The notes below the pieces were generated by a model, which saw nothing but the letters and a program-made list of their open reading frames with translations, searched no databases and was not told the DNA's origin. Shown here in pieces: positions 20,340 to 31,655 of a stretch of DNA of 64,000 bases. The stretch comes from Dendrophyllia cribrosa (Eukaryota > Cnidaria > Anthozoa > Scleractinia > Dendrophylliidae): assembly GCA_024195265.1 (NCBI GenBank), contig JAJLRJ010000004.1:42674488-42738487 (forward strand). Direction: 5' to 3'. How positions within the stretch are numbered: position 1 is the first letter of the stretch; each line of letters opens with the position of its first letter. A program made the translations under genes and the position numbers.

Positions 20340-22150
20340 GATGGCAGCAGGCAGTTCGCGGACGTCTCTCAAGAATTTTCTAGAAACTTTCGCAGTAGTA
20401 CTATCGAGGAGGAATTGGACGCTTTAATGACAGATAAGTGTAACAATGATTTGCTCGAATTTTTTAGGAATAGCTTGCATGAGTACGAGCTGCGACGCCT
20501 ATTGTCAAAGGGCGTTTACGAGCGCATATTCAATTTTGGATAGATATTGGTGCACCCGAATGGGTTTTGGGTGTCATTAAGCATGGTTATTTTATTCCTT
20601 TTGAGGCAACACCTCCTAGCATTTATTTAGGTAATAACAGGTCGGCCAAAAGTCACCCCCTTTTTGTGCCTCAAGCTGTTTTAAATCTCCTTGAATTAGG
20701 TCTGATCACTGTAATGTTTTCTCCCCGACCGTCGTCAATCCGCTTACCGTTTCTTTCCAATTCGAAGGGCAAGGGAAGGCTTATTCTCGATTTGCGCCAC
20801 GTCAATAAATACGTTCCGAAGGCTAGGTCTCGTATGGAGAATTGGAGAGTTTTCATGCAGTACATTGCCCCGGACGGGTTTTTATTTTAATTCGATATGA
20901 AGTCAGGATCCCATCATATAGACATTGCTTACCCACATCAACAGTTTCTGGGGTTTTCGTGGCCTCTCAATTCATCAACCGACAGATTTTTCTGTTTCAA
21001 CGTGCTACCTTTCGGTTTGTCTTCCGCCCCTTATCTTTTAACCAAATCATTCCGTCCACTCGTAAGGCATTGAAGAGCCCAAGGTTTTCATTTCGTTTTG
21101 CATTTGATGACGGCGCGTGTTGTGAGATAGATTTGCCTTCTGCTCGCTTCGCTGCCGAGATTATTCGTTCCGATTTGGCTAAGGCCGGAATTGTCGCTAA
21201 TAGCAGCAAATCTATCTGGGTTCCAACTCAGGTTATGGAATGGCTGGGTTTAATATGGAATCTTCGGGAGGGTCTAGTTCTGGCCATCCCGCCGGCCAGG
21301 CTTCAAAAGCTTCTTGATTCATTGCAATCACTTAGGAATCATTTGCTTTACTTCGCTCCGCGTTTTCTTGCCTCCGTTGTGGGAAAGATGGTTTCGCTTG
21401 CGCCAGGAGTGGGGAATGTCAGTGTACTCATGTCTAGGTTTTTACAATCTGCTGTTAGTTTTTGGGATTCTTGGGATAACCTAACTTCCTACCAATTTTA
21501 CCTCCAGTGCTCGGCCGAAATTGACTTTTGGTCACGCAATTGCTCCAAATTATCCATTCTTGCATGTGGAGGTCACGCATTATGCCTAGATTCTCACGAA
21601 TTCGAGCTTTTTTTACAAGCCTTTTCCTCTATTCAGACGAAGCAAGACAGCAATAGCAGGGAATTGTTAGTTATTATTTATGGTCTTAAGTCTTTTTGAT
21701 CTTTCATTCAAGGCAAATTGCCAAGGTTTACACGGACAGCAAGAACGCAGCCTGCGCAGCTATTATCTCCCACAGGGGTTGCACGTCGTCTCACCGTCGT
21801 CACGATTTGGCATTACAAATTTTTCAGTTTTGTGTCCTTCACAATATTTCAATCGAAGTTTCTTGGATAGCAAGATTGATGAATGATTTTGCTGATCCAT
21901 GAGCAGGATTGTTGATTACGACGACTGGTGCGTGTTTGGTGAATTTTTCGAGTACGTCAGTTCAATTTTCGGACCTTTCACAGTCGATCGCTTTGCATCC
22001 TCAGACACAGCCAAGTGTCATAGATTTTATTCTAAATTTTGGTGTCCAGGATCAGAAGGTACGGACGCGTTTAGCACCAGTTGGGCAGAAGAAAACAATT
22101 GCCTCGCACCTCGGGTGTACTTAATTTCACGTACTATTTTGCACCTTTAG
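20340..22150 (+). pseudogene. Ngaro/DIRS-like reverse transcriptase-RNase H with downstream domain
   Basis: RT finger motifs are at 20567-20890 (HGYFIPFEATPP, LPFLSNSKGKGRLILDLRHV). The palm continues in another frame at about 20896-21080 (FDMKSGSHHIDIAY, NVLPFGLSSAPYLLTK), and the catalytic box appears as FAFDDGA at about 21096-21116. RNase H motifs follow in YTDSKNAACAAI (about 21727). The last part, 21899-22150 (GPFTVDRFASSDTAKC), matches the domain that follows RNase H in DIRS-order elements. The frame changes at least three times, so no full-length protein can be made. Confidence 0.8.
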
Positions 22151-22429
22151 TCTTCTAGAGCGGTTAGGACTTTATTAGTTCCCAAGTGGCCCTCGGCAGT
22201 ATTTTGGTCTATTTTGTTTCCGACGCACGGGTTTCGTTTTTCAGTTAAGCAGGTACTGGAATTCGTTGATCCGACGGGCATTTTTGCTTTATCGCAAATG
22301 ATACCATTTTTTCTCTGTTTAGATTTAGATCTTCGGTTTCGAGTCGTGCGACTTGACGCTTCATAGCGGATCTCATTGATTTATGGTGTGTGCACAGTTT
22401 ACTAAGGATTCCATTTTCGCAGAAGCGTT

Positions 22430-22700
22430 TTTCAGTTATTGTTCGTATTCCCCAATGGGGTTTTGCATTCCGCCAGGGGCGATGATTGTCTTTTTTGGCT
22501 TACAGGAAGGTTTTTCAATTTTATTTCGCGATTTATCACGGTTTTTTGTCCTGAGGATCGGTGTACTTGTTTTCGCATGATGCGATTATCATTCCTCCAA
22601 GGGAGATGTTGCACGCATTTTGATTTAATTCCGCCAAGGGCGATGCAGTGTCATTTGTTTAGCACACAATTGTAGTACCGCCAGTTGGCGATGGTTGACA
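22430..22700 (+). repeat. Short tandem motif between RT and recombinase
   Basis: A motif close to CCGCCARGGGCGATG occurs four times (about 22470, 22595, 22631 and 22678) in the untranslated gap of the Ngaro-like element. Function unknown. Confidence 0.45.
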
Positions 22701-22929
22701 CGTTGACTAGTAGCCGAGTGCTTGTGGTTGTTGGAGCAGTGGTTATTGTAACACGAAGTTATCCAGTTATCCAGTTCAGTCTAGAGGCCTAGAAGGTCCA
22801 CGGCGTATTTTCTCGCTAATTGATTTTCTGATTTTGCGTTCTTCTTTTCAAAATATTTCTATTTACGGGAAATAGTTTTCCGATTATATATATAATTATT
22901 TCTTTACAAATCATTTCAGAGATCTTTCC

Positions 22930-23890
22930 AGTCCGGAGTTGCAGTCCTTAGCAAGACAGATCCCTTCAGTCCTTGCCGGCAGCAGAGCTTCGTCAACTAC
23001 AAAAGGATACCTCTCTTACTTCAGGAAATGGAAAGCTTGGGCTTCGCTTTTTCCTGAATGCAAGTACTTCCCAGCGGATAAGACTCGTGTTGCTTTATAT
23101 TTACTCAATTTATTGCAATCGGGCTATTCGTATTCTTCCATCACGTCAGTCTTCTACGCAATTAGTTTTTTCCATAATTCCTGTGCTGTACTCTGAGATC
23201 CTTGTGATTCGAAGTTTCTGAAGCTCGTCCTCAAAGTTGCAAAAGGCGGGTTTCTAGCTCCATTTCGCATAGGAATAGATTGCCTATCTTGCCCGATCAT
23301 CTTCATAAGTTAGTATCTCAATTTGCATCGTTAGACGCTAGTTTATCTGACATAAGGATGTATGCTTTTGTTTAGTCGACTTTTCGGCTTTTCCTCGTTA
23401 TGACGAGGTTGGTAATATTAAGTGCTGTGATGTAAATGTTAGAGATCAGTATTTTTACCTGTACATACCAAAGGGTAAGACCGATCAGTATTATGAGGGA
23501 TCGACTAGATCGTTCGCTAAGACCGGTAAGCTTACTTGTCCTTACAGTATGCTCGTTAGTATGCACAACTAGCCAAGGACGACGCCAATTCAAGCGAATT
23601 TGTATTTAGATCTTTAGGGTTCAGTAAGAGAAAGGGCCATTTTCCTCGGTCTGGTACAAAATTTTCTTATTCGAGGGCTAGAGAAGTTGTATCACTTAAG
23701 CTTAAAACGATAGGGCTCGAAACGTCAAGGTTTAAGAATCGGCGGAGCTTCTACCGCTATCAATAATCATTTACCCGATCGGGTTGTTAAGAATCACGTT
23801 GGATGGAAGACGGATAGGGCCAAAGGCTTGTATCGTCGTGACGGCTTTAATCATCAGTTGATGGTCACTCTTAACATAGGCATTTAGTCA
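22930..23890 (+). pseudogene. Tyrosine recombinase of the Ngaro-like element
   Basis: The N-terminal core-binding part lies at 22939-23196 (SSTTKGYLSYFRKWKAWA, LLNLLQSGYSYSSI). The catalytic C-terminal part is readable at about 23735-23860 in another frame: LRIGGASTAINNHLP carries the second active-site Arg, NHVGWKT sits at the His/Trp position, and GLY gives the likely nucleophile Tyr. Frameshifts and stops lie between. Tyrosine recombinases insert the circular DNA intermediate without target duplication. Confidence 0.75.
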
Positions 23891-23932
23891 TTATCCCATT
23901 AAAGTATCTTTTATCCCCCAGCTTTGTGTTTG

Positions 23933-24020
23933 AGATGGCTGGTCGGCTCCCTCCAATTGTCTGTAGTGTTTACATGGGAAATGTGTTCTATTCGGCTGAG
24001 CGCAGCGATAGAGAATAGAA
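23933..24020 (+). repeat. Split direct repeat B1
   Basis: 88 bp, identical to B2 at 24474-24561. It abuts A2 directly. Confidence 0.9.
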
Positions 24021-24145
24021 ATGTATTTCCCATGGGCATACGCATCATTACCATGCTTGGCATTCGCAGTTTTTGCCTATTTAAACCACTCCTTGATTCG
24101 TGCTATTCACTTGACGCCAATCAGCCATCCTACAACTTTGCTCGG
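24019..24145 (+). repeat. Split direct repeat A2
   Basis: Equals A1 except for one extra T. It lies between B1 and the unique 330-bp tail segment. Confidence 0.9.
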
Positions 24146-24473
24146 GGTAATGTTTTGCATACGACATGTATGTTTTTGTACCGCTATAAACACGAGCTAT
24201 TTTCAACCTTTAAACTCCAGAGGTTAAGGTGGTTCTGCATTGGTTTGGAGAATACGTTTCCAGTTTTTTCTCCGAATTAGGAGTTTTTCCACTGGTTTTT
24301 CGCATCCGGCTTAATCACCGCTCTAACGTTAAGTAAATTTCAATTTTTCGTACCATTTACAATTAATACTGTCTTTAAAACAGACTTCCCTTACGGGGGC
24401 CATGGTTTGCGATGTGCTTACACAGACAGATATTGTAATAGTTTTACTTTACTGTTAATAAAATGGCTGGTCC

Positions 24474-24561
24474 AGATGGCTGGTCGGCTCCCTCCAATTG
24501 TCTGTAGTGTTTACATGGGAAATGTGTTCTATTCGGCTGAGCGCAGCGATAGAGAATAGAA
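24474..24561 (+). repeat. Split direct repeat B2 (element right end)
   Basis: 88 bp, identical to B1. Host repeat X resumes immediately after it with CTTCTTTATTTTATCAGC. Confidence 0.9.
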
Positions 24562-25484
24562 CTTCTTTATTTTATCAGCAGCTGGTGATTTCTCGGTCGG
24601 AAGGATGTTCGTTTAAATAACAACACTAACTTCATGGAACTTTGTGGAGACGTTAAGGTTTTTAGCTAACATGTCCGCTGTTTGGATTCCGCTGAAGAAA
24701 ACCGTGACCAAATTTAACGCATCCGTGACACGGCCATCTCAAATTTGCTGCCAGTTAATCTGTAAAATGATGCCCTGGATGAAAAATTGTGGCACGTTTA
24801 AGGTATGATTTTAACTTTTACGCTTTTAAATCATATTTGTTAATTCTAACTTGTGGGAAAGGCAAAAAAGTCGAAATTTGTGCTCTTGGGATAAAATCGC
24901 TGTCACAAACAGGAGTCGCAAAATTGCAGATTTGTCCAAAATTGTGGCAACCGTATCTCTTCGCATCATACTGAAATACACTAAATTTAATTATTCCGCA
25001 GTTTAAAAACACTATTCTAGTACTCTTTATAAAAATACATGTGATTTTCAGAGTAAGTCAGAATTTTGAGAAGTTTCGATTTTTGCTGCACGACTTGGCC
25101 GTCTTCGTGCACGGGCTGTTTACTTTGATCTGTTTGAGTTGTTATTAGATGATCAATTCTAAATAGTTTGACTTTCTTTTACCATTTTTGCGAAGTAATA
25201 GGATGCATCCTTTGCTGGTAAAAATCTAAGCCTTTAAGGATAAATATACGCTCGGCACCCAATATTCCAATATAGGGTATTTTCAGCTTGATGAAAGGTC
25301 CATTTCTAGGGTTTCGAGTGACAATGACATTCGCCTCAAAATCTCGAGTCTTATGAAGTCTTGAAACAAAATAAAGGCATTTTCGTTTATCCTATATCAA
25401 CCTTGTTTCGTGCAGAAAGTTTGAAGGAAATCGGAATATCGATCCAAATCGAGTGGTCGAAATTTACACGGACTGCCTCTTAAG
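24562..25484 (+). repeat. Dispersed repeat X, copy 2, right part
   Basis: Matches the reverse complement of about 5300-6170 with scattered substitutions and small indels. The match ends at CTGCCTCTTAA, next to the MITE at 25493. No coding frame is conserved between the copies. Confidence 0.8.
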
Positions 25485-25492
25485 CGTAATCT

Positions 25493-25796
25493 CCCAGGGG
25501 GGATACTCGAAATTTACATGACGGGGGGGGGGGTCCGACGGAGCCTCATTTTTTGAACCCAAAAAAATACTCGAGCTTGAAATTTACACCCAAAAAAATA
25601 CCTAGCATCGAAATTTTATACCCAAAAACGTCGCTCTGAGATATGAAACGCAAAAAAAATACGCTTATTTTTTTTAAGACCCAAAAAAATACCCGCCGGA
25701 TTTCTTGACCCAAAAAAATACCGAGGGTCGAAATTTTAGACCCAAAAAAATACGTCGGACCCCCCCGTCATGTAAATTTCGAGTATCCCCCCTGGG
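25493..25796. mobile_element. 304-bp MITE, 8-bp target duplication
   Basis: The terminal inverted repeats start CCCAGGGGGGATACTCG and run about 40 bases (AAATTTACATGACGGGGG in both arms). CGTAATCT flanks both sides exactly (25485-25492 and 25797-25804). The body holds several diverged copies of a motif like GACCCAAAAAAATAC. Eight-base duplications fit hAT or P transposases, but none is encoded. Confidence 0.9.
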
Positions 25797-25804
25797 CGTA
25801 ATCT

Positions 25805-26775
25805 TAAGACGCTAGAGCTGAACGCTGGAGACACTCCCGAAGGTACACGGCAACCTTAAGAGAAAGATTTTAAACGGATATATCAGTTAAAAAGGTAATC
25901 ACACACAAGGCATTTGCTACTGGGGGGATTCAAGTCAGAACATTCTCATTACATTTCAGAAGTTTTTTTCACTAAACCGCATTCGGATTTGGGCAAAAAT
26001 TTTTGCGGATCAACGGATACTGCTATCAAAATGTATCCGAGCAGCGTATTTGCATACCCCTATTCACTACCCTCCGAATAACCGCAAACATGTAGGAAAT
26101 TATGTCTCCTCGATCGCGAGATGCAACTTTCTATTTGACAACTACATTTCATGAGTCGTCTAATTTTGTCCTACGGATCATAATTTCATTTCTTTGAATC
26201 GTATCAGGTCGACAGTATTGTCAAAACTCCAACTCAAAAGCAAAATTTTGGACGCCACTTTGAACGCACCGAAAAATTCATAATCCTCGCGGACTCAAGT
26301 GCGTGTCGCACATGATGGCGCAATTTGTGCAAACAAATACTGTAGCACCAGGGGCTTAATATTATGGTGTAATAAGCTCCCGATAGCACAAATGGTACTT
26401 CACGTGGGGACAGGCAGCTCTAAAGAAATGACAATAAGTTGCGGTCTCCGATTATGTTTTTTATAATTTACGAAAATCGATGTACGAAAACATTTGTTGG
26501 TGGATTTTTTTCGCATATCATTTGCAATTTCTAGAATTTTCTTTGTAGGGAGTAGCAATGCCGCAGGCAGACACAGGGTGAAATGACCCCGTCAAACTAC
26601 AGTTTATTAACTTAAAAATGTTTTTCAGTAAAAAAATGTTTTTAGTAAAATAATAATGCAGTGATAAGAAGAGCCATTGAATAACAGCAATTTATTTATA
26701 TATTTGAAACTTGATCATTTTTTCAACGTTTGCTAAGAGGCTGAACAGCTGTTATTTTTTGTCGTTATTACCCAG
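25805..26775. other. Non-coding, upstream of glycine-rich gene
   Basis: No exon was recognised here. The first visible exon at 26776 starts in phase 1, so at least one upstream exon should exist, but I could not place it in this interval. Confidence 0.4.
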
Positions 26776-27261
26776 AATTTAAAGCTGTCTTTACAACCCT
26801 CGGTGCAAGTGGTAGACTGGGTCCAACATCACTTGGCAGTCACTACAATGGTCAGGATCATGATGGTCAAGTTACAGTGGTCAGCGGTATTCAAAGATGG
26901 ACTGTGCCGTACACAGGTGACTACAAAATAGAAGCAATAGGAGCCGCAGGGGGGTACGATGAACCCAGTAACATTCAGTACAGAGGAAGAGGGGCTAGAA
27001 TGATTGGAACTTTTCACTTATCCAAAGACGAAACAATTCAGATTCTTGTTGGTCAAGAAGGTGGAATTAACAGAAACAGTTATAGCTCTGGAGGCGGTGG
27101 AGGCACGTTCGTAGTGAGAGGAAACATTACGCCTTTGATAATAGCTGGAGGAGGAGGAGGCATAATGGATACTGATTCAAAACACACAGAATGTGATGCT
27201 TCCACGGGTACATCAGAGGAAGCTGGAGACGGTGCACAGACCCACAAAGGCAACTATTCAG
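26776..27261 (+). CDS. ALK-type glycine-rich protein, internal exon
   Basis: An exon bounded by an acceptor (ATTACCCAG/AATTT) and a donor (TATTCAG/GTGAGAG). It encodes FKAVFTTLGASGRLGPTS, then GIQRWTVPYTGDYKIEAIGAAGG, ILVGQEGG and the start of Gly runs. This is the N-terminal half of the glycine-rich module found in the extracellular part of ALK/LTK receptors and in many secreted anthozoan proteins. Phase is 1 at both ends. The module binds ligand in ALK; a role for this protein cannot be inferred. No signal peptide is seen, presumably on an upstream exon. Confidence 0.85.
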
Positions 27262-27794
27262 GTGAGAGTTAAATGCAGATTGACTTAATTGCCTTGTCTC
27301 TTCAACTGACTTCAACGCTTTAGTTCTATCAGAAGTTATAAGGTTAAAAAAGTGTTTTGGTTATTAATGGGAGACGGTTTGTGAAGTAACCCTTGTTAAC
27401 ATTAACATTCCTTTCTCTGAATACGAATGAGTGCATGAACTCGATCTTTTTAAATGAGTAAACTGCAATTTTTTTATTTGGCTTTTATATGGATAATTAA
27501 AGTCAAGCTATTTAAGAAAACTAAGGGTTAAAATTTGAATGACCGAACAGGGTAAAATAGTCTATCCCTTAATTGGATCAGTAAAATAAAGACTGGTCTT
27601 CTTGCCAGGGGATTTGAAACCATCAGCAGTACATTAAGTAAACTGAGGATCTAGCTATTTCCTCCATTTCGTAGGGTTAATATATGTGTTATCTATGGAG
27701 TAATTATGCATTTCATAACAACAAATGATCTGACAATCATTCAAATATAGGAAAATAAGTCATATGTTATATAATTTTTACTTATTTTTAATAG

Positions 27795-28174
27795 GTGGTG
27801 GCGGTGGTGGCTTTTACTCCAGTGGAATAGGTGGAAATAAGTTTGGTGGCACGATTGTGAATGGTGCAGAAGGAGGCAAAGGATTTCTTCAGGGAGGAGT
27901 GGGCGGAAGAGCCTTGTTTAACAATGTTTACGGAGGGTTTGGGGGTGGCGGTGGTGCCTATGGATATGGTGGAGGTGCTGGAGGAGGCGGAGGCTACACT
28001 GGAGGAAGTAGCGGACGGTGTGAAGGTGACTCCGGTGGGGGAGGGGGAGGATCTTACAATACTGGAAACAATCAGCAGAATGAATGCTGTTACAATGCAG
28101 ATGGACATGGTCAGGTCACCATAACATTAATCCAGATTACACACAACATAATACTAAAACCAATAACGATTTAG
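27795..28174 (+). CDS. ALK-type glycine-rich protein, last exon
   Basis: Acceptor TTTTTAATAG/GTGG joins in phase 1 to the exon ending at 27261, giving a continuous Gly run. It encodes GGKGFLQGGVGGRALF, GYGGGAGGGGGYTGG, a Cys-containing SGRCEGDSGGGGGG, then NECCYNADGHGQVTITLI and a stop at 28172-28174. That sequence closes the glycine-rich module, and no transmembrane segment or kinase follows. As drawn the product ends with the module, so it is a secreted or short form and not a receptor kinase. A decayed relative of the last 70 bases lies at 44467-44530. Confidence 0.85.
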
Positions 28175-28625
28175 AGACAACCTCCTCGCCCAAAATTTGT
28201 TCAGTGATCAAAATGAATACAAAGGAGGAGTCTTGCCCATAGCAGATCAATTGAACTTAACTTTCCAAATTTGTTGGAGATATTATATTCATAATAGCTG
28301 GCGGTATCCTGGGAGAATTTTAAAGAAACATTTTAAGATCACGTGACCTGCTATTTGCCGGGGTCCTGTCTCGCCATTATTTTAAATACTGAAAATGTCC
28401 TGGGGACAAGGCAGGTTAAGAGCCTCTCAAGAATGAACCTTTCTTATGTAAAAAAATTGCTTGTCTACAGATTGAATATGAACAATGTTTTACTTCTGTG
28501 TAATTGTTTGCAGTTGCTCAAGACAGAAGTTTTAGTATTTTTATTATAATCTTTTGTTCAAAACTATTGTATTGTAAATGTCCATTTGTAAGCAGTGGAA
28601 GTGCTGAATCGTTTCCTTCTAAATA
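28175..28625. other. 3' flank of glycine-rich gene, non-coding
   Basis: No frame or repeat recognised. It should include the 3' UTR, but I found no canonical AATAAA signal close to the stop. Confidence 0.4.
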
Positions 28626-29116
28626 CAGTGGAACCTCGATTTAACGAAGTGCCAAGGGACTGGGGAAATTGGTTCGTTACATCGAGGGTTCGGTATATCG
28701 AAAACCTATAACGAATTTGCGGAAAAACAACCAAAATGTTCGTTATATCGAGGTATAGTTAATAATTGTTTTGTAACGGTGTTACGTATTTCCGGAAAAT
28801 AACATTTGCACTTTAATGCCTGTATAAAGCTACAGTGCACTGTAAATATAACTACGACACTGGAAACTGTACAGGTTATACGTTTACCCTATAGCACACA
28901 CGGTTGGTCTGTTCCACATTTATGTTTTGTCGCGCGTTGACATTTATTCGTTACATCTGGGTAGATTTTACGTTTGGGCTGCCGGATTGTGTTCGTTATA
29001 ACGAGGATTTCGTTAAATTGAGGTTCTGTTCCATACATTTTACTTGTCATTTCGCCGGGTTGAAGAATATCGTTCGTTATACCGAGGACTTCATTATATA
29101 GAGGTTCGTTAAATCA
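28626..29116. mobile_element. Pogo/Tigger-like MITE (GAACCTCGATTTAACG type)
   Basis: The left end CAGTGGAACCTCGATTTAACG follows a TA dinucleotide (28624-28625), as expected for Tc1/mariner-pogo insertions. The right part holds several inverted and direct copies of CGTTATANCGAGG and ends near GAGGTTCGTTAAATC without the final CACTG, so the right end is damaged or truncated. No transposase. Confidence 0.6.
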
Positions 29117-29274
29117 GCACAGATTTCCTTCGGAGGGCACCAGTACATTACCTGTAGGAAATAGGAATTGGTTTCAGTCATATTATTGTAAGGTTCAGTT
29201 CAGATTTGATGCTTAGCTTTGTTCGCGGACACTGAAAGAAAACTTTTCTGGGCACTGTGGAACCACACTTCTAT

Positions 29275-29442
29275 TGTTTCGTTCATGACGGAGGGAGGAT
29301 TACTCGGATTTTCGCAGTTACTGGATGTACATCAAACACACCATCATTTCACCTCGAGGAAAGACAACATCCGGGAACGTTTTATTGCATCATAACAAAT
29401 AACACAGGCATCCCACCATACATTAATAAGATAATCCTAACA
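29275..29442 (-). repeat. Copia 3' LTR
   Basis: 168 bp. In element direction it starts TGTTAGGATTATC and ends GAAACA. A purine tract AAGTGGGGG (minus strand, just above 29442) precedes it. Confidence 0.95.
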
Positions 29443-29577
29443 CCCCCACTTGATCTCTTTTATGTATGTCCTAGAATCACATAACATGATACAACTAAAA
29501 TATAAACATACAGCACATTATCAGTTGATAAATGGATACAGGAATAAAATATGAACTCTATTACACTACTTGTATAC

Positions 29578-30739
29578 TTAAATGTCTGAAGAACCAAAAA
29601 TGTAATACCTGAACTTTTGTAACTTAAATTTTGTAACTGGTTTGGTCATGACATCAGCTACCATATCGGCGGTGGGACAATACTTAATGATTATCTTGCC
29701 TGCATTCTGCGCATCGCGAATGAAATGGTATCGCACATCAATATGCTTCGATCTTTGTCGGTTTGACTGGGCTCTTAGACAAAGCGATAGTACCTTGATT
29801 GTCCTCAAAGATCAAAAGAAGGCCATTTATCTCACCAATGTCTTTTACCATCTGAGTGAGATATATGCCCTCCTGGACTGTTGCTGCTAGGGCAATGTAC
29901 TCAGCTTTACATGACGGAAGAGCCACTGTTGGCTGCTCTCTCGACTTCCAAGAGATAAAAGGACCAGCTCTATTTAAACTGAAGCAGTACCCACTGATGC
30001 TACGTCTGTCATCTGTAGATGATGCCCAATCAGCATCACTGTAGCCTACCAGTGTAAGATCATCATCGCATTTTCTATAGCACAATTCACAGTCAAGAGT
30101 CCCCTTTAAGTACCGCAGTACATGTTTAACTGCTACCCAGTGTTCCTTCATGGTATTAGTCAGGAACTGTGACAACTTAGTAACAACCCAGCATATGTCT
30201 GGCCTGGTGCATGTCATAGCGTATACCAAGCTACCCACTGCTTCACGGTATCGCCTAGGGTCAACAGGGGTTTCACTACCAAACTCAAACTTCTGCTCAG
30301 AAGGTGTAGGCTTTGGCTTGCAATCAGACATCTCAAATCTCTCAAGTACCTTAGTGATATACCTCTTCTGGTTCATTTTTACAAAGCCATCTCCTTGTTC
30401 AAAGTAAATACCCAAGAAGTATGAAAGTCTACCCAGGTCTTTCATATGAAACCTCTCCTTCAACATCCCTTTAGCTTCAGACATTAGCACCATGTCACTT
30501 GCTGCTATAATTATGTCGTCTACCCAGACAAGCATAGCAACAAGTCCACTTCCAACTTGTTTGGTGTACACACAATTGTCAACAGGGCTCTGAACAAAAT
30601 CGTTCTCCAGCAAGAAACAGTGTAGTACATGGTTCCAATTTCTACCCGACTGCTTCAATCCATACAGAGATTTGTTCAACTTATACACAGGTTTCCCTTC
30701 TCTCCCTGAAGGAACTTCAAAGCCTTCAGCTTGATCCAT
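29578..30739 (-). pseudogene. Copia reverse transcriptase (C-terminal part) and RNase H
   Basis: The main frame, 30739-29738, shows KLNKSLYGLKQSGRNW and the RT active site VWVDDIIIAA. It continues through MKDLGRLSYFLGI and VGSLVYAMTCTRPDI into RNase H (GYSDADWASSTDDRRS, ISWKSREQPTVALPSCKAEY, FEDNQGTIAL). A frameshift near 29740-29810 moves the end (SKHIDVRYHFIRD, ADVMTKP) to another frame that stops at 29578. These are the canonical Copia RT-RNase H motifs. Confidence 0.9.
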
Positions 30740-31655
30740 ATAGATCTCACAATCAATAGGGGCATTGAGATACGCAGTTTTACATCCATCTGGTGCAAAA
30801 ACAAATCATGCTGTGCTGCTATTTGCATTAGCACACGCACTGATGTGAGATTAGCAGTTGGTGCAAAGGTCTCCTGATAATCAACACCTCTCACTTGACT
30901 GTAACCCTTAGCAACAAACCTTGCTTTGAAAGTTCTAGCACCGGTGGAACTTTCTTTGATAGTGTACACCCAACGTCCCCCCACTGCAGACAAAGTAAAT
31001 GTGTTATTCTCAGCTAGAGAATTCATCTCTTCCTTCATCGCTGCCTCCCAATTTCTTGACTCAGGCGATTCCATAGCCTCTTTGTAGGTTTGAGGGAAGG
31101 CAGAAAATTTGTAACAGTTGTCTACCCTTGTTAGTACCTGATCATCATCCTCCAAGTCTGTGACATAATCTCTCAGGTAGGCTGGGGGGTTTCTCTCTCT
31201 CGTAGAACGTCTCACACTTTCATCGGGAGGCTGGGGAGTAGGACTGGTTTCATTCTTAGCCTCAGGTCCTTCAGCAGGTTTATCCGGAGACTTTCCGGAT
31301 CTGTCAATATCAGATACACTAGGTCTAGTAGTATCAGGATTAGTATCGGGTTGTGATGGCATAAAATCATCATCACCTGGCAACGAACTTTCTGTTTGGG
31401 TCTGTTGTTCCACCCCTTTCCTAGGGAACTTAACCACCCTGTATTTCATAATCTTGCCCATCTTTGGGATATACACCAGATAGGCAGGACTCCCCTTATC
31501 ATACCCAAGGAAAATCCCTTTTGTGCATCTGGGATCCAACTTCTTCTTATTCTGCTTATATGCATAGCATTCAGATCCAAAAACTCTCATGTTTGACAGA
31601 TTGGGCTTTTTGCCAGTGATAGCAAAGTACGCTGTTTGCTTTAAGCGGTTGTTAA
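30676..31655 (-). pseudogene. Copia integrase C-terminus and N-terminal RT
   Basis: After the MITE the frame resumes with AYFAITGKKPNLSNMRVFGS and KGIFLGYDKGSPAYLV, the end of the Copia integrase, then a Pro/Ser-rich linker. RT starts with WEAAMKEEMNSL, TFKARFVAKGYSQ and DYQETFAPTANLTSVR. The frame shifts just after LHQMDVK, where the family continues in phase to the next segment. Confidence 0.9.

Larger units (their letters stand above)
19475..24561 (+). mobile_element. Ngaro/PAT-like tyrosine-recombinase retrotransposon (decayed ORFs)
   Basis: A 5.1-kb element with split direct repeats in the order A1 (19475-19600), ORFs, B1 (23933-24020), A2 (24019-24145), B2 (24474-24561). Gag-like, RT-RNase H and tyrosine-recombinase segments follow one another on the plus strand, broken by several frameshifts. 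It has no DDE integrase and, by comparison with the uninterrupted copy at about 6171, no target duplication; both are expected of the DIRS order. About 330 bases of unique sequence separate A2 from B2. B1 and B2 are identical, and A1/A2 differ by one T. Confidence 0.85.
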
